NCBI RefSeq assembly: GCF_028993635.1
Contig: NZ_CP118631.1
Span: 496,001 to 560,000, forward strand
Source: Mucilaginibacter sp. SJ
Lineage (GTDB): Bacteria > Bacteroidota > Bacteroidia > Sphingobacteriales > Sphingobacteriaceae
Length of the DNA: 64,000 nt
Direction: 5' to 3'
Positions 1-9,269 of the stretch are shown piece by piece. Made by a program: the position numbers and the translations under genes. Every line of letters begins with the position of its first letter. Position 1 is the stretch's first letter. The notes beneath the pieces were generated by a model. It did no database searches and was not told where the DNA came from. It saw only the letters and a list, made by a program, of their open reading frames with translations.

Positions 1-1
1 T

Positions 2-517
2 AAAGCCAATCAGCGCTTAAGAATCCGGTATTACAAAAAAAATATATTTAACCAGGGGCGCTGGTTAAAACTGTTATCGGGGAGAAGTAAATTTCTTAGT
101 TTTAAGAATATAGTGTATGCCGGAAAGCTCATTTTATTATCCACAAAAAAGAAGATAAAACAGTTACGCCGGAAAACAGCAAGAAAAGAAGGCAACTCCA
201 CTGTAATTAGCCGGGAGAACACCCTTTTACCCTGGAAAACTTTGTTTGAAAGGGGCGTGAAAATCCAGATGATTTTTTGTGAGGGAGGTATAGCTGTAGA
301 TATTTATAACTTAACCCTTGCCACACCCTTAATTGATTATCAAAAGCGTAGGGCAATACAAACTATTGTTGTAAACGATGTAGACCATACCTTCACACCT
401 ATATGGTCCCAAAATCATCTCGCTGATTTAACTACGTCTTGGTTGAAGTCGGCTTTTGAGGAGCAATACATTAATAAAACCCATGGAGACCTGGATTTAA
501 TGGAAACGCAGCGTTAA
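2..517 (+). CDS. Alpha/beta hydrolase, C-terminal part (gene starts left of window)
   Basis: The reading frame is open from base 2 to the stop at 515-517, with no start forced inside the window, so this is the 3' end of a longer gene. The last 60 residues carry an acidic-Asp-His-Thr-Phe-Thr-Pro pattern (VNDVDHTFTP) followed by a terminal helix. That matches the catalytic-histidine region of exosortase-type or S33-like alpha/beta hydrolases. The nucleophile would lie upstream and is not visible. The genes that follow (exporter, racemase, thioesterase) suggest a hydrolase accessory to a peptide biosynthetic cluster. The family call rests on the tail only. Confidence 0.5.
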   Translation, partial: KANQRLRIRYYKKNIFNQGRWLKLLSGRSKFLSFKNIVYAGKLILLSTKKKIKQLRRKTARKEGNSTVISRENTLLPWKTLFERGVKIQMIFCEGGIAVDIYNLTLATPLIDYQKRRAIQTIVVNDVDHTFTPIWSQNHLADLTTSWLKSAFEEQYINKTHGDLDLMETQR

Positions 518-889
518 AGATATTATCCGATATTGAATACGGCGCTTAACGTAGCGATGCCTAATTATCTGCCATTTTTCCATAACAGGATAGCTATTAT
601 CCAAACGATGCATATTCATTGTTGCACCGAAACTGTTTTTCAGGAATTGTTTGAAACGTATACTATTTAATGTAAAGGTGTGTACCCTTTTTTAATTGCA
701 GTTTTAAACTGAATTACCAGATATAGTCAGAAGTGAGTTAAAAAAAGCAGTCGCTGTATCCGCTTTCCCGTTACACGGCAAATTGTTAATCAGCTGTGAC
801 GATGTTGTCAAAGCCAGGATTGCTAAGCCGGGGCCATCCCGCATTCGATTTACTAAACCTTAGGTTATAATCCTTAAATACTACTACCG
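518..889. other. Intergenic region, 372 bases
   Basis: No convincing gene, hairpin terminator or promoter was recognised. A 37-codon reading frame starts at ATG 557 but has no ribosome binding site or family resemblance. The region probably holds the promoter of the exporter fusion that starts at 890. Confidence 0.4.
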
Positions 890-3800
890 ATGAGAAAAAT
901 CACATTCAGGATATGCTTGATCATAATAATTGTTTTACACTGTGAATATTCATTTTCTAATCCTGATAAAAGAGCGTTTCCGGTAAATTGGAACAAAGAT
1001 TTTGACAAAGAAATTACGGAAAGTTTTGGGGCCGGAAAAATTCCCGGCATGTCGATAGTGATAGTTTACGGAGATAAAATGCTCTTCAAAAGTTACGGAT
1101 ATGCCAACATTGAAAAAAAAATCCCCGTAAACCCTAACACCCTGTTCCAGATTGGATCATGCAGTAAAGCTTTTACTGCGTTGGCCGTAATGAAACTTGC
1201 GAAAGATGGTCTGATAAGCCTGGACGATAATGTATCTAAATACATTCCTTGGTTTAAAGTGTACTACAAAAATAACAAGGTAGAAATCACAATCAGGCAA
1301 CTCCTGCATCAAAGCAGTGGTATCCCCTGGAATACGATCGCAAAAATCCCTGAATCGAATGTTCAGAACGCTCTCGACAAAACTGTCAAAACAATCGTAG
1401 GAATTCAACTACACAGGTTGCCAGGACAACAATTTGAGTACGCTACAATTAATTATGACATTCTGGCTCTGGCTGTTGAAAAAATCACCAGGCAGTCATT
1501 TGAAAATTATTTGCAGCAGCAAATTCTCGCACCTATGCAACTTGACCACACATCTCTCGGAGTTCCAAAGGGTGGAGATACGATGTCGGAAGGTTATAAA
1601 ATCGGTTTCCTTAAACCAAGAAGGTACGATGCCCCGGTGTATCGGGGAAATAATCCGGCAGGTTATGTGATAACAAATGCACTGGATATGGCAAAATGGC
1701 TTAGGTTCCAAATGGGGAGTGATCATATTTCACTGGCAGATGTCATTGAACAAACCCATCAGCGTGATGAGACAGTGCCCCCACTCCAGAATTATTCTTA
1801 TGCTTCCGGCTGGTATAAATCATTAAATGGAGATAATTTATTATTTCACAGCGGGCATAACCCCAATTTTACTGCATTTGTAGGCTTTGATCCGTCACGA
1901 AAGTATGGCGTCGCTGTGCTGGCAAACTCAAACAGCGCTTACACTGAAATTATAGGGAATAATATTTTAAATATGCTTGCATCTAAAGCTGTAAGCAAAG
2001 AGCAAAATGGGAACGATAATAACGACGGGATGTTTTCAATAGCTACTTTGATTCTTGGTGCTTACATCCTGGTTGTTCTTGCTTTTATGGCATATGTCAT
2101 AGCAGGCATAATTAAAGGAGGCAGGATTAGTGAGCAAATGAATTTAGATAAGGTGAAAGAGCCCATATTAATAATTGTTTTGCTTATTCCCTTTTTATAT
2201 GGCGTTTACAAGCTTCCGAATGCGATAGCAGGGTTTAATTGGAGTGCTACCAGAGTATGGATGCCCCAAAGCTTTTTTGTAATGATCGTACTGTTACTGG
2301 CGGCAATATTAGTTAGCTACATTGCCTATTTCCTAACTTTATATTTTCCGGATCAAAACAAGTACCGAGGTGCGTTTCCTAAACTGCTGTTGATAAGCGC
2401 GATATCCGGAATTGCCAATATGGTTCTGATCTTGCTTATAACATCTGCATTAAAAACAGATATCGAGGTAAAGTTTATTCTTTTTTATTTTGGACTTGTT
2501 CTGTCAATATACCTGGCCGGACGAAGGTTTGTTCAGGTTAAACTCATAAAAATAACAAGAGATCTGATTTACGATCTAAGAATTAAACTGATTGACCGGA
2601 TTTTCAACACCTCTTATCAAAAATTTGAGAAAATTGACAGCGGAAGGATTTATACAGCTTTCAATGATGACGTGGGCACTATAGGCGAATCGACAAATAT
2701 GTTCATCATGTTGGTAACCAACCTGTTTACGGCAATTGCGGCAATGTTGTATTTAGCTTCTATTGCTTTTTGGGCAACTGTGCTTATAATATTGCTCATA
2801 ATTGTGATGTCGTCAATTTATTATTTTGTTGGCCGCAGTACCCATCGTTATTTTGAGGAAGCCAGAGATAGCCGTACCGTTTTTATGCGCCTGCTGAATG
2901 GCATGATTGATGGCTACAAAGAGATAAGTATGCATTTGACCAAAAAGATTTTATATAAAAACGATGTGTCTGAAAGTGCAAACGAATACAGGTTAAAGAT
3001 GTCTACCGCATCAATTCTTTATGTAAATGCTTCATTGGTTGGGGAAATTGTTCTTGTTTCAATACTTGGAACGGTGGCATTCGGTTTCCCGATCTTATTT
3101 CCAGGTATTCCGATCTATGCAATTTCAATGTTTATTGTTGTGTTGTTATACTTGATAGGCCCTGTCAATGCAATTTTGCAATCCGTGCCGGTAGCAATGC
3201 GACTTAATATAGCTTGGAAAAGGGTGCAACAATTTATTAAAGAAATTCCGGCAAATTATGAGATGGATTATAAGATGGTTCACTCCAGGGGTAAACTTGT
3301 TTACAGCCTCAGAACAGAAAATCTTAGATTCACGTATGAAGACGAACATCAATTTGATGTTGGACCTGTTAATCTGGAAGTGAATAGCGGCGAAATCCTT
3401 TTTATAATAGGAGGAAACGGAAGCGGCAAGACAACGCTTGCTAAATTGCTGACAGGTTTGTATGAACCTACCGAGGGAAAAATATATGTAAATGGTAAAG
3501 AAGAGCCTTTTTCACAGCTCGGGGAGCATTTCTCGATTGTTTTTAACCCGCTTTATCTTTTTGAAAAGCTTTATGATATTGAAATAAACGAAAAAAAGGA
3601 TGAAATAAAAAGATATCTGAATTTATTGGATATGCAGGATAAAGTTCAGATTCTGGAAGATGGGACATTTAGTACAACTAGTTTATCGGGGGGCCAGAGA
3701 AAAAGGCTGGCCTTACTTTTATGCTATCTTGAAGATTCACCGATTTATTTATTTGACGAATGGGCCGCCGACCAGGATCCAGAATATCGTAGATTTTTCT

Positions 3801-3958
3801 ACAAGACGCTACTCCCTGAGATGAGAAAAATGGGCAAAATGGTAATTGCCATCACTCATGATGACCATTATTTCGATGTAGCAGACAAGGTTGTAAAAAT
3901 GAACCGTGGAAAATTGGAGGAATATTCAGCCAATCAGCATACCGGGCTTGGATACTAA
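890..3958 (+). CDS. Serine hydrolase (beta-lactamase fold) fused to cyclic peptide export ABC transporter
   Basis: A 1022-residue two-part protein. Residues 1-23 are a signal peptide or membrane anchor. Residues about 30-365 form a class C beta-lactamase/esterase-like domain with SxxK at Ser90-Lys93 and an HSG triad near 320. The second motif, normally YxN, reads Tyr-Ala-Thr at 184-186. Several membrane helices follow (about 385-780), then an ABC ATPase with Walker A GGNGSGKTT near 840, signature LSGGQ near 932, Walker B IYLFDE near 952 and the H-loop His near 988. The C-terminal half resembles SyrD/PvdE-type cyclic peptide exporters. Such exporters move nonribosomal peptides to the periplasm, where the hydrolase domain could trim or cyclise the product. 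The export role is family knowledge; the coupling is inference. Confidence 0.82.
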   Translation: MRKITFRICLIIIIVLHCEYSFSNPDKRAFPVNWNKDFDKEITESFGAGKIPGMSIVIVYGDKMLFKSYGYANIEKKIPVNPNTLFQIGSCSKAFTALAVMKLAKDGLISLDDNVSKYIPWFKVYYKNNKVEITIRQLLHQSSGIPWNTIAKIPESNVQNALDKTVKTIVGIQLHRLPGQQFEYATINYDILALAVEKITRQSFENYLQQQILAPMQLDHTSLGVPKGGDTMSEGYKIGFLKPRRYDAPVYRGNNPAGYVITNALDMAKWLRFQMGSDHISLADVIEQTHQRDETVPPLQNYSYASGWYKSLNGDNLLFHSGHNPNFTAFVGFDPSRKYGVAVLANSNSAYTEIIGNNILNMLASKAVSKEQNGNDNNDGMFSIATLILGAYILVVLAFMAYVIAGIIKGGRISEQMNLDKVKEPILIIVLLIPFLYGVYKLPNAIAGFNWSATRVWMPQSFFVMIVLLLAAILVSYIAYFLTLYFPDQNKYRGAFPKLLLISAISGIANMVLILLITSALKTDIEVKFILFYFGLVLSIYLAGRRFVQVKLIKITRDLIYDLRIKLIDRIFNTSYQKFEKIDSGRIYTAFNDDVGTIGESTNMFIMLVTNLFTAIAAMLYLASIAFWATVLIILLIIVMSSIYYFVGRSTHRYFEEARDSRTVFMRLLNGMIDGYKEISMHLTKKILYKNDVSESANEYRLKMSTASILYVNASLVGEIVLVSILGTVAFGFPILFPGIPIYAISMFIVVLLYLIGPVNAILQSVPVAMRLNIAWKRVQQFIKEIPANYEMDYKMVHSRGKLVYSLRTENLRFTYEDEHQFDVGPVNLEVNSGEILFIIGGNGSGKTTLAKLLTGLYEPTEGKIYVNGKEEPFSQLGEHFSIVFNPLYLFEKLYDIEINEKKDEIKRYLNLLDMQDKVQILEDGTFSTTSLSGGQRKRLALLLCYLEDSPIYLFDEWAADQDPEYRRFFYKTLLPEMRKMGKMVIAITHDDHYFDVADKVVKMNRGKLEEYSANQHTGLGY

Positions 3959-4025
3959 TCTGGAATAACTGATATACCGGTTAACAGCTTGCCGATAAAT
4001 TATATAACTTTTAATTTGCTTTTTT

Positions 4026-4850
4026 ATGGTATATAAAAAGCCTAAAACAATAGGTATTGTTGGTGGAATGGGCCCCCAGGCGGGCATTGCCCTTTATGAA
4101 AACATAGTGAACAATACACGGGCAACTACAGATCAGCAGCATCTTTCTGTTGTTTTAATGGCTTTTCCCGGTGATATCGACGACAGAACTTTGTTTCTGG
4201 AAGGAAAAGCGCTTGCTAATCCCGCTTACGAAATTGTAAAAATTATTGAAAAATTATCGGCCTCAGGTGCTGAGGTGATCGGCGTGGCCTGCAACACCTC
4301 TCATTCGCCTGCTATTTTTGATATTATAACATCAGAGGTTAATAAGCTTAAAAGCAAGGCGATTTTGTTAAATATGCCTTATGAAGTGTGTAATTATATT
4401 TCTGCACATCACCCTGGGATTTCGAAGGTCGGATTGATGACAACAAATGGCTTGTACAAATCCGGTTTATACAAAATCTTGTTACAACAACGCGGATATG
4501 AGGTGGTAATCCCTGATTTTACGTTTCAGGATCGGATTATTCACAGAATGATTTATGATCCCGATATAGGTATTAAGGCAAATAAAAACACCATAACTCA
4601 AAAAGTAAAGTCATTTTGTGATGAAGCCTTATCCTTTTTTAAGGAAAATAACGCAGATGCAGTTATACTTGGGTGTACAGAATTATCTCTGGTACTCAAG
4701 ATGAATGAGGTACATGGAATGCAGATTATTGATTCGACTAAATGTTTAGCCAAAGCTTTAATTAGAGAGGCGATGGCAATTGATACAGGCAATATCAGGC
4801 AGCAAGGATTGTCTGACGTAAATATGCCTAATGGTATGGCAATGCTGTAA
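4026..4850 (+). CDS. Aspartate/glutamate racemase family protein
   Basis: A 274-residue protein opening with GIVGGMGPQAG, the hallmark of the aspartate/glutamate (hydantoin) racemase family. The two catalytic cysteines are visible: Cys89 in ACNTSH and Cys217 in GCTEL. These enzymes are PLP-independent and invert an alpha-carbon using the Cys pair, supplying D-Asp or D-Glu. The gene lies 67 bases after the exporter fusion and just before a type II thioesterase, so a D-acidic residue for a nonribosomal peptide is a reasonable inference. A cell-wall role is less likely because the gene is not near mur genes. Substrate (Asp versus Glu) cannot be told from sequence. Confidence 0.88.
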   Translation: MVYKKPKTIGIVGGMGPQAGIALYENIVNNTRATTDQQHLSVVLMAFPGDIDDRTLFLEGKALANPAYEIVKIIEKLSASGAEVIGVACNTSHSPAIFDIITSEVNKLKSKAILLNMPYEVCNYISAHHPGISKVGLMTTNGLYKSGLYKILLQQRGYEVVIPDFTFQDRIIHRMIYDPDIGIKANKNTITQKVKSFCDEALSFFKENNADAVILGCTELSLVLKMNEVHGMQIIDSTKCLAKALIREAMAIDTGNIRQQGLSDVNMPNGMAML

Positions 4851-4915
4851 AAGAACATTTACAAATTCAGCAGTCAAAGTAATCTTTGGTTTTTATTCAA
4901 GTAAACTTAAATCTC

Positions 4916-5665
4916 GTGTCAACTATAAAATTATTTTGTTTTCCGTATGCAGGAGGATCTGCAACAATATACAGCAAATGGGCTTCCTTTCTCAGTATGA
5001 ACAAAGGTATTGAATTAATCCCGGTGGAACTGTCGGGTAGGGGAAAACGCATAGAAGAGCCTCTGTATAAAAATCTGCAGGATGCCGTCGAAGATTTGCT
5101 TATGAAAATTGAACCCGAAATTACTGATACACCCTATGCTTTTTTTGGACATAGTTTGGGCGGATTATTAGCCTATGAGCTGGCCCTGAAAATAAAACAC
5201 CTCGGCGTCAGACAGCCGCTTCACATATTTTTTTCAGGCAGAGCTGCCCCGGATGTTAAAAGCGAAACAAAGAAAAAGTATCATTTGATGGATGAGGAAG
5301 AATTTAAGAATGAGGTTATAGCCCTGGGCGGAACATCAAAGGAGTTTTTTAATCATCCGGAATTATTGGCGCTTTTCATGCCAATGCTTAGGAATGATTT
5401 TAAGTTAGCAGAAACTGATTTTCATGAACGGGAAACAGATCCTTTTGATTATGACATTACGATCCTTTCGGGGAAGGATGATCATAAAGTTTCTGCGGTA
5501 CAGATCGACGCATGGAAGGGGCACACAAATACCCATTGCGATATTCATTATTTCGAGGGAGGACATTTCTTTCTTCATGACCAAGTTGCCGGGATTACAA
5601 AATTGATACTTGACACAATGAAAAGAACAAGTTTAAAGGATATAAACCTTTATAGCAGACAATAA
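4916..5665 (+). CDS. Type II thioesterase (GrsT/RifR-like)
   Basis: An alpha/beta hydrolase with the type II thioesterase opening LFCFPYAGGSA, nucleophile elbow GHSLGG and C-terminal GGHFFL with the catalytic His. Members remove wrongly loaded acyl groups from carrier proteins of NRPS and PKS lines, so this is the strongest sign that a carrier-protein assembly line lies to the left. No ATG precedes the conserved fold. The first in-frame starts are TTG at 4886 and GTG at 4916; GTG puts the conserved strand at residue 3, as in homologues, and is preferred. Neither start has a clear ribosome binding site. It follows the racemase by about 65 bases and is probably co-transcribed. Confidence 0.85.
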   Translation: MSTIKLFCFPYAGGSATIYSKWASFLSMNKGIELIPVELSGRGKRIEEPLYKNLQDAVEDLLMKIEPEITDTPYAFFGHSLGGLLAYELALKIKHLGVRQPLHIFFSGRAAPDVKSETKKKYHLMDEEEFKNEVIALGGTSKEFFNHPELLALFMPMLRNDFKLAETDFHERETDPFDYDITILSGKDDHKVSAVQIDAWKGHTNTHCDIHYFEGGHFFLHDQVAGITKLILDTMKRTSLKDINLYSRQ

Positions 5666-5849
5666 AACCATCTAAAATAATTATAGCAGATTAAAAGGAT
5701 ACATGATGCCCCCTTCGTAGATATACAGGAGAAAGGAACATATAATTAGTTCTTAAAATAACAACAGGCTTGTTTTGACTTTGTCAATTCATAAGAAAAC
5801 ATTCCTAAAAACACTTTAAATAATCAGTTAATAGTAAATAACCATTATA

Positions 5850-6791
5850 ATGAACTACAAAAGGAGAGACTTAATCTCATTAACACAAATTCGTGACGAA
5901 GAACTTTCCCAGATTATTGAACTCGGGGTGGCTTATGCAAAGGGGGAGGTAAATGAAAAATTACCTTTGCAGGGTCTGGTCATTGGGATATATTTTCTTA
6001 AAACTTCAACCCGAACCAGAACTTCATTTTCTTCTGCAGCCTTACGTTTGGGAGCCCAGATAATATCGTATGGCCCGAATGATTTGCAGCAAAATACCGG
6101 AGAAACGGTACAGGATACCGCAAGAATTCTTTCATTAATGTTAGACGGTTTAGTGGCAAGAACTGCGGGCAGCCGGGAAGATATGGAAACATTGGCCTCG
6201 CAAGACAATATGGCGGTCATAAACGCAATGACAGAGGACGAACATCCTACTCAAGCTTTGGCCGATCTTACTACGATGATACAGCATTTTGGCCGCATTT
6301 CGGGGTTGCGCGTGTTATATCTGGGCGAAGGGAACAATACCGCCGCCGCTCTCGCTTTGTCACTATCCCGCTTTTCGGGTACACAGCTTTATTTCTGTAC
6401 GCCTCCGGGGTATGGTTTGCCTCAGGAAACTATGTTATTGGCGCAGCAATACGCAAAACAACACGGCTCTATTGTCATTGAACAGCATAGCATGGTAGAT
6501 TTACCGCCTGAGTTTGATATTGTTTACACTACCCGATGGGAAACGACGGGTACAATTAAAAAAGACCCGGACTGGAAGGAGATTTTCAGGCCATTTAAGG
6601 TTTCAAAGGTGTTAATGGATAAATATCCGGATGCTGTATTTATGCATGATCTCCCTGCACATAGAGAGGAAGAAGTTGAAACATCTGTTATTGATGGACC
6701 TCAAAGCATCGTTTTTAAACAGGCAGAAAATAAATTCCACGGTGCCTGTGCAGTATTGCATTGGTGTTTAAAGCCGACCGGTAATTTTTAG
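5850..6791 (+). CDS. Ornithine/aspartate carbamoyltransferase family protein, atypical active site
   Basis: A 313-residue carbamoyltransferase. The carbamoyl-phosphate loop STRTRTSF (residues 53-60) and the HPTQ motif are intact, so carbamoyl transfer is plausible. Two ornithine-binding hallmarks are altered. The usual HCLP has become His-Asp-Leu-Pro (266-269), losing the catalytic Cys, and the SMG loop is replaced by WETTG. The C-terminal pattern (PAHREEEV, DGPQS, QAENKFH) is otherwise ornithine-carbamoyltransferase-like. Substrate is therefore probably not ornithine. The position between a thioesterase and a MurJ-like flippase, away from arginine genes, suggests carbamoylation of an amine in a secondary metabolite. 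A housekeeping argF/argF' role cannot be fully excluded. Confidence 0.78.
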   Translation: MNYKRRDLISLTQIRDEELSQIIELGVAYAKGEVNEKLPLQGLVIGIYFLKTSTRTRTSFSSAALRLGAQIISYGPNDLQQNTGETVQDTARILSLMLDGLVARTAGSREDMETLASQDNMAVINAMTEDEHPTQALADLTTMIQHFGRISGLRVLYLGEGNNTAAALALSLSRFSGTQLYFCTPPGYGLPQETMLLAQQYAKQHGSIVIEQHSMVDLPPEFDIVYTTRWETTGTIKKDPDWKEIFRPFKVSKVLMDKYPDAVFMHDLPAHREEEVETSVIDGPQSIVFKQAENKFHGACAVLHWCLKPTGNF

Positions 6792-6794
6792 ATT

Positions 6795-8360
6795 ATGCCG
6801 GCAGGTATTTACAAACTCACCACCTACATTGCTCAAATGATTAAAATATTAAACAATAAACCTATTCTTAAAGCTTCTTTCGCGGTAGGTTTAATTACCT
6901 TATCAACAAGGCTTTTGGGATATATTGAAAAGGTAATTTTAGCTTTTTATTTTGGCACTGGTTACCAGGTTGATGTTTATACCATAATTATTTCCATTGT
7001 AACTGCAGTATTCATTTTTATAAGGGAAGTAATAGAGCCCGGCTTTTTGAATGTATTCCTAAAGAGGTTAAATGATAAAGATGGTAAAAGTGCCTGGGCC
7101 CTCTTTAATAAGATTGCGCGGCTTATAATTTTTTCAACCATTTTCATTTCAATAATAGCCTTTGTTTTTCCGCATATAGTTATTGATCTGTTTGCTCCCG
7201 GATTTAAAGGTGAAAAAAGGGAAATGACTGTTAAGATAATTCAATCGGCATTTCCCGCAACTGTCTTTTTATCTTTATCTGCCCTGACCAATATTACATT
7301 AAACGGGCTGAAAAGATTTGGATTACCTGCTTTGGGTGACTTTGCCTTCAAGGCTGTTATTTTGTTGTGCCTTCTGATTTTATTTAAATATACAGGAATA
7401 TACTCAATCATCTACGGCTTGATCTTAGGGGCATTCATCAAGATACTTATCCACTCCGCCGGTCTATACAGGAATTATTCATTAAAAAAGATAAACCTGG
7501 ATTCTGGCTACGCCCTGGATACCTGGAATCTTACATGGCCGCTTCTTATAGGCGTTACCTTTTCGCAAATCAGCGGTTTAGTGGATAATATTTTTGCATC
7601 CTATATGCAGGAAGGTGCGCTATCTGCTTTAAGTTATTCAAAAAAGATTATTGACCTGCCTGTATTATTATTTCCATACATTTTAAGCACGGTTGTGTTT
7701 CCTTATTTCTCGGAGTTAGCTATCGCAAAGGAAAAGGGGAAATTATCTGTATTATTTTTAAAATCAATTTATTGTATTGTGATTGTGTTTTTGCCACTCT
7801 CAGTTTTTTTCTACATGTTTTCTTATGAAATCATAGAAATAATTTTTAAAAGAGGGGCTTTTAACGAATTTTCAACGATGCTGACTGCTAAACCATTCGC
7901 TGTTTATTCATTAGGCATGACTTTTTTTGCGCTGGAAACGGTCTTAGTCATCTTTTATTATTCTAATTCAAACACTAAAACCCCAATTTTTATTGGAGTT
8001 TTGTGTGTAATTGAAAATATTATACTAACGTATTTCTTAATAGATAAATTAGGTTATCTGGGTATCGCATTAGCTCTTGTAATTTCAAAAGTGACAAAAA
8101 TAGTGATTCTCTCGCTGCTTGTAAGAAAGAGTTTAATTGCCGATTATCATGACGTAATGGTTTTTATATTCAAAGTTATTTTTTCGACTGTAGTATTTGG
8201 AGTAGTTATCTCTTTATCGAAACATTTTCTTGAGGCACCTGCATTTACATTAAGTAAGAAGATCACCTCGGTGGCAGTAGCGTTTTTAATTGGTACAATA
8301 TCGTATATGCTACTTTTATTTCTATTGAGACTAAAAATTGCAAAGTCTCCTAAATCTTAA
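6795..8360 (+). CDS. MurJ/MviN-like lipid flippase family membrane protein
   Basis: A 521-residue polytopic membrane protein with about 13-14 hydrophobic segments. The N-terminal STRLLGYIEKVILAFYFG segment and the internal GAFNEFST and ALSYSKKI segments fit the MurJ/MviN branch of the MOP superfamily, which flips lipid II across the inner membrane. It starts 3 bases after the carbamoyltransferase stop, so translation is likely coupled; a second ATG lies at 6837. Being the last gene of a peptide-type cluster rather than among cell-wall genes, it may be a dedicated exporter or a lipid-II-flippase paralogue giving self-resistance. That role is inference. Confidence 0.8.
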   Translation: MPAGIYKLTTYIAQMIKILNNKPILKASFAVGLITLSTRLLGYIEKVILAFYFGTGYQVDVYTIIISIVTAVFIFIREVIEPGFLNVFLKRLNDKDGKSAWALFNKIARLIIFSTIFISIIAFVFPHIVIDLFAPGFKGEKREMTVKIIQSAFPATVFLSLSALTNITLNGLKRFGLPALGDFAFKAVILLCLLILFKYTGIYSIIYGLILGAFIKILIHSAGLYRNYSLKKINLDSGYALDTWNLTWPLLIGVTFSQISGLVDNIFASYMQEGALSALSYSKKIIDLPVLLFPYILSTVVFPYFSELAIAKEKGKLSVLFLKSIYCIVIVFLPLSVFFYMFSYEIIEIIFKRGAFNEFSTMLTAKPFAVYSLGMTFFALETVLVIFYYSNSNTKTPIFIGVLCVIENIILTYFLIDKLGYLGIALALVISKVTKIVILSLLVRKSLIADYHDVMVFIFKVIFSTVVFGVVISLSKHFLEAPAFTLSKKITSVAVAFLIGTISYMLLLFLLRLKIAKSPKS

Positions 8361-9269
8361 TACCCGGAATGTACTTGACGGCTACCTGAAGACAACCAAA
8401 CGAGTGAAAGCTATTTTAGATAGTTTTGGGGATGATCGTGGAATGGGCCTACCGGGCTGCGGTTTAAAAATATGGGCATCCCTAACGGCCGGGCTTTTCA
8501 CCGTATCTTCTGCGAAGTATGCCGCTGCAATCCCTGAGGCACTGAAATGAAAACGCCACAACGCTCCGGTTATGTAATCCGATAAAGGACTTGCCAGGTA
8601 AATTACTGCTGTTGCCACCTCTTCTGATCAAAAATATGGAAGACTATTTTGAAAAATCACCATGCTTTATTTTTGTTGAATTATAACATCTTTTTATCTT
8701 TTATGAGATTGTATTCACTGCCCGTTAACAAATCAAGAGAGATATGATCAAGCGTGGGTGGATAGAACCACCGGGGCGTTTGAATGGACATCGACTCGCG
8801 GGTGCCATAATGGCCGCCCGGCAAAAGGAGCATCATCAGAATTGATTGTTGAACCAAGCAGCGGTAAATTAGCCCTTAAGCTCGTTTTACTGACCGATAA
8901 TTACTCAGATTCGCTTTCGGAGAGGAGCGGAAAAGTCTCACAGCAATGTGGGGCTTTTGGGTGTCGGAAATTTTAGAACGGTTTGGGGATTAATGCATCC
9001 CGACGGTGTCGGGAGGGTTGCTGGTTCAAGCCCATTCTCAGGAGTATAAAAACCTCACCGTAATGTGTGCTTTTATTATGTTATGAAATTTCGAATAATG
9101 ATCGTTAAAAGGACTTCGCCCATCCATGAATCTTAATATTTACTGATTAGTTCAGCATTTATTGCCTGTTCTGTTTCGCCGAAATTTGCAGTTAACGGTT
9201 CGAAATTATTCCGCCTGCTGGGCGGAATAATTTTTCCTTGCTTGTGGCTCAAAATTAAAAGCACAATGG
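8361..9269. other. Gene-poor stretch of 909 bases with decayed coding remnants
   Basis: No intact gene. An SDR C-terminal remnant lies on the minus strand (8510-8640, listed separately). The rest has a few short open frames without family resemblance, a 6-bp hairpin CCCGAC/GTCGGG near 8999 and a tRNA-like GGTTCAAG at about 9022 that does not fold into a tRNA. It appears to be an accretion zone left by earlier insertions. Confidence 0.5.
8510..8640 (-). pseudogene. Short-chain dehydrogenase remnant (C-terminal end)
   Basis: Read on the minus strand, the frame gives EEVATAVIYLASPLSDYITG followed by ALWR, the well-known C-terminal segment of SDR oxidoreductases (substrate-loop region before the final strand). 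After this the expected glycine-rich end is missing and the frame drifts into unrelated residues. Nothing upstream resembles the Rossmann half. It is a remnant of a deleted gene. Confidence 0.6.

Noticed and set aside
557-670. 37-codon reading frame from ATG 557
   Set aside because: No ribosome binding site, no family resemblance and ordinary length for chance.
5666-5849. Riboswitch before the carbamoyltransferase
   Set aside because: No recognisable conserved aptamer or terminator; AT-rich leader only.
8758-8976. 72-residue plus-strand frame in the gene-poor stretch
   Set aside because: No family pattern, no ribosome binding site and surrounded by decayed sequence.
8990-9050. tRNA-like GGTTCAAG with a nearby CCCGAC/GTCGGG hairpin
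   Set aside because: T stem has only three pairs and no acceptor or D arm could be placed; not a tRNA, at best a remnant.
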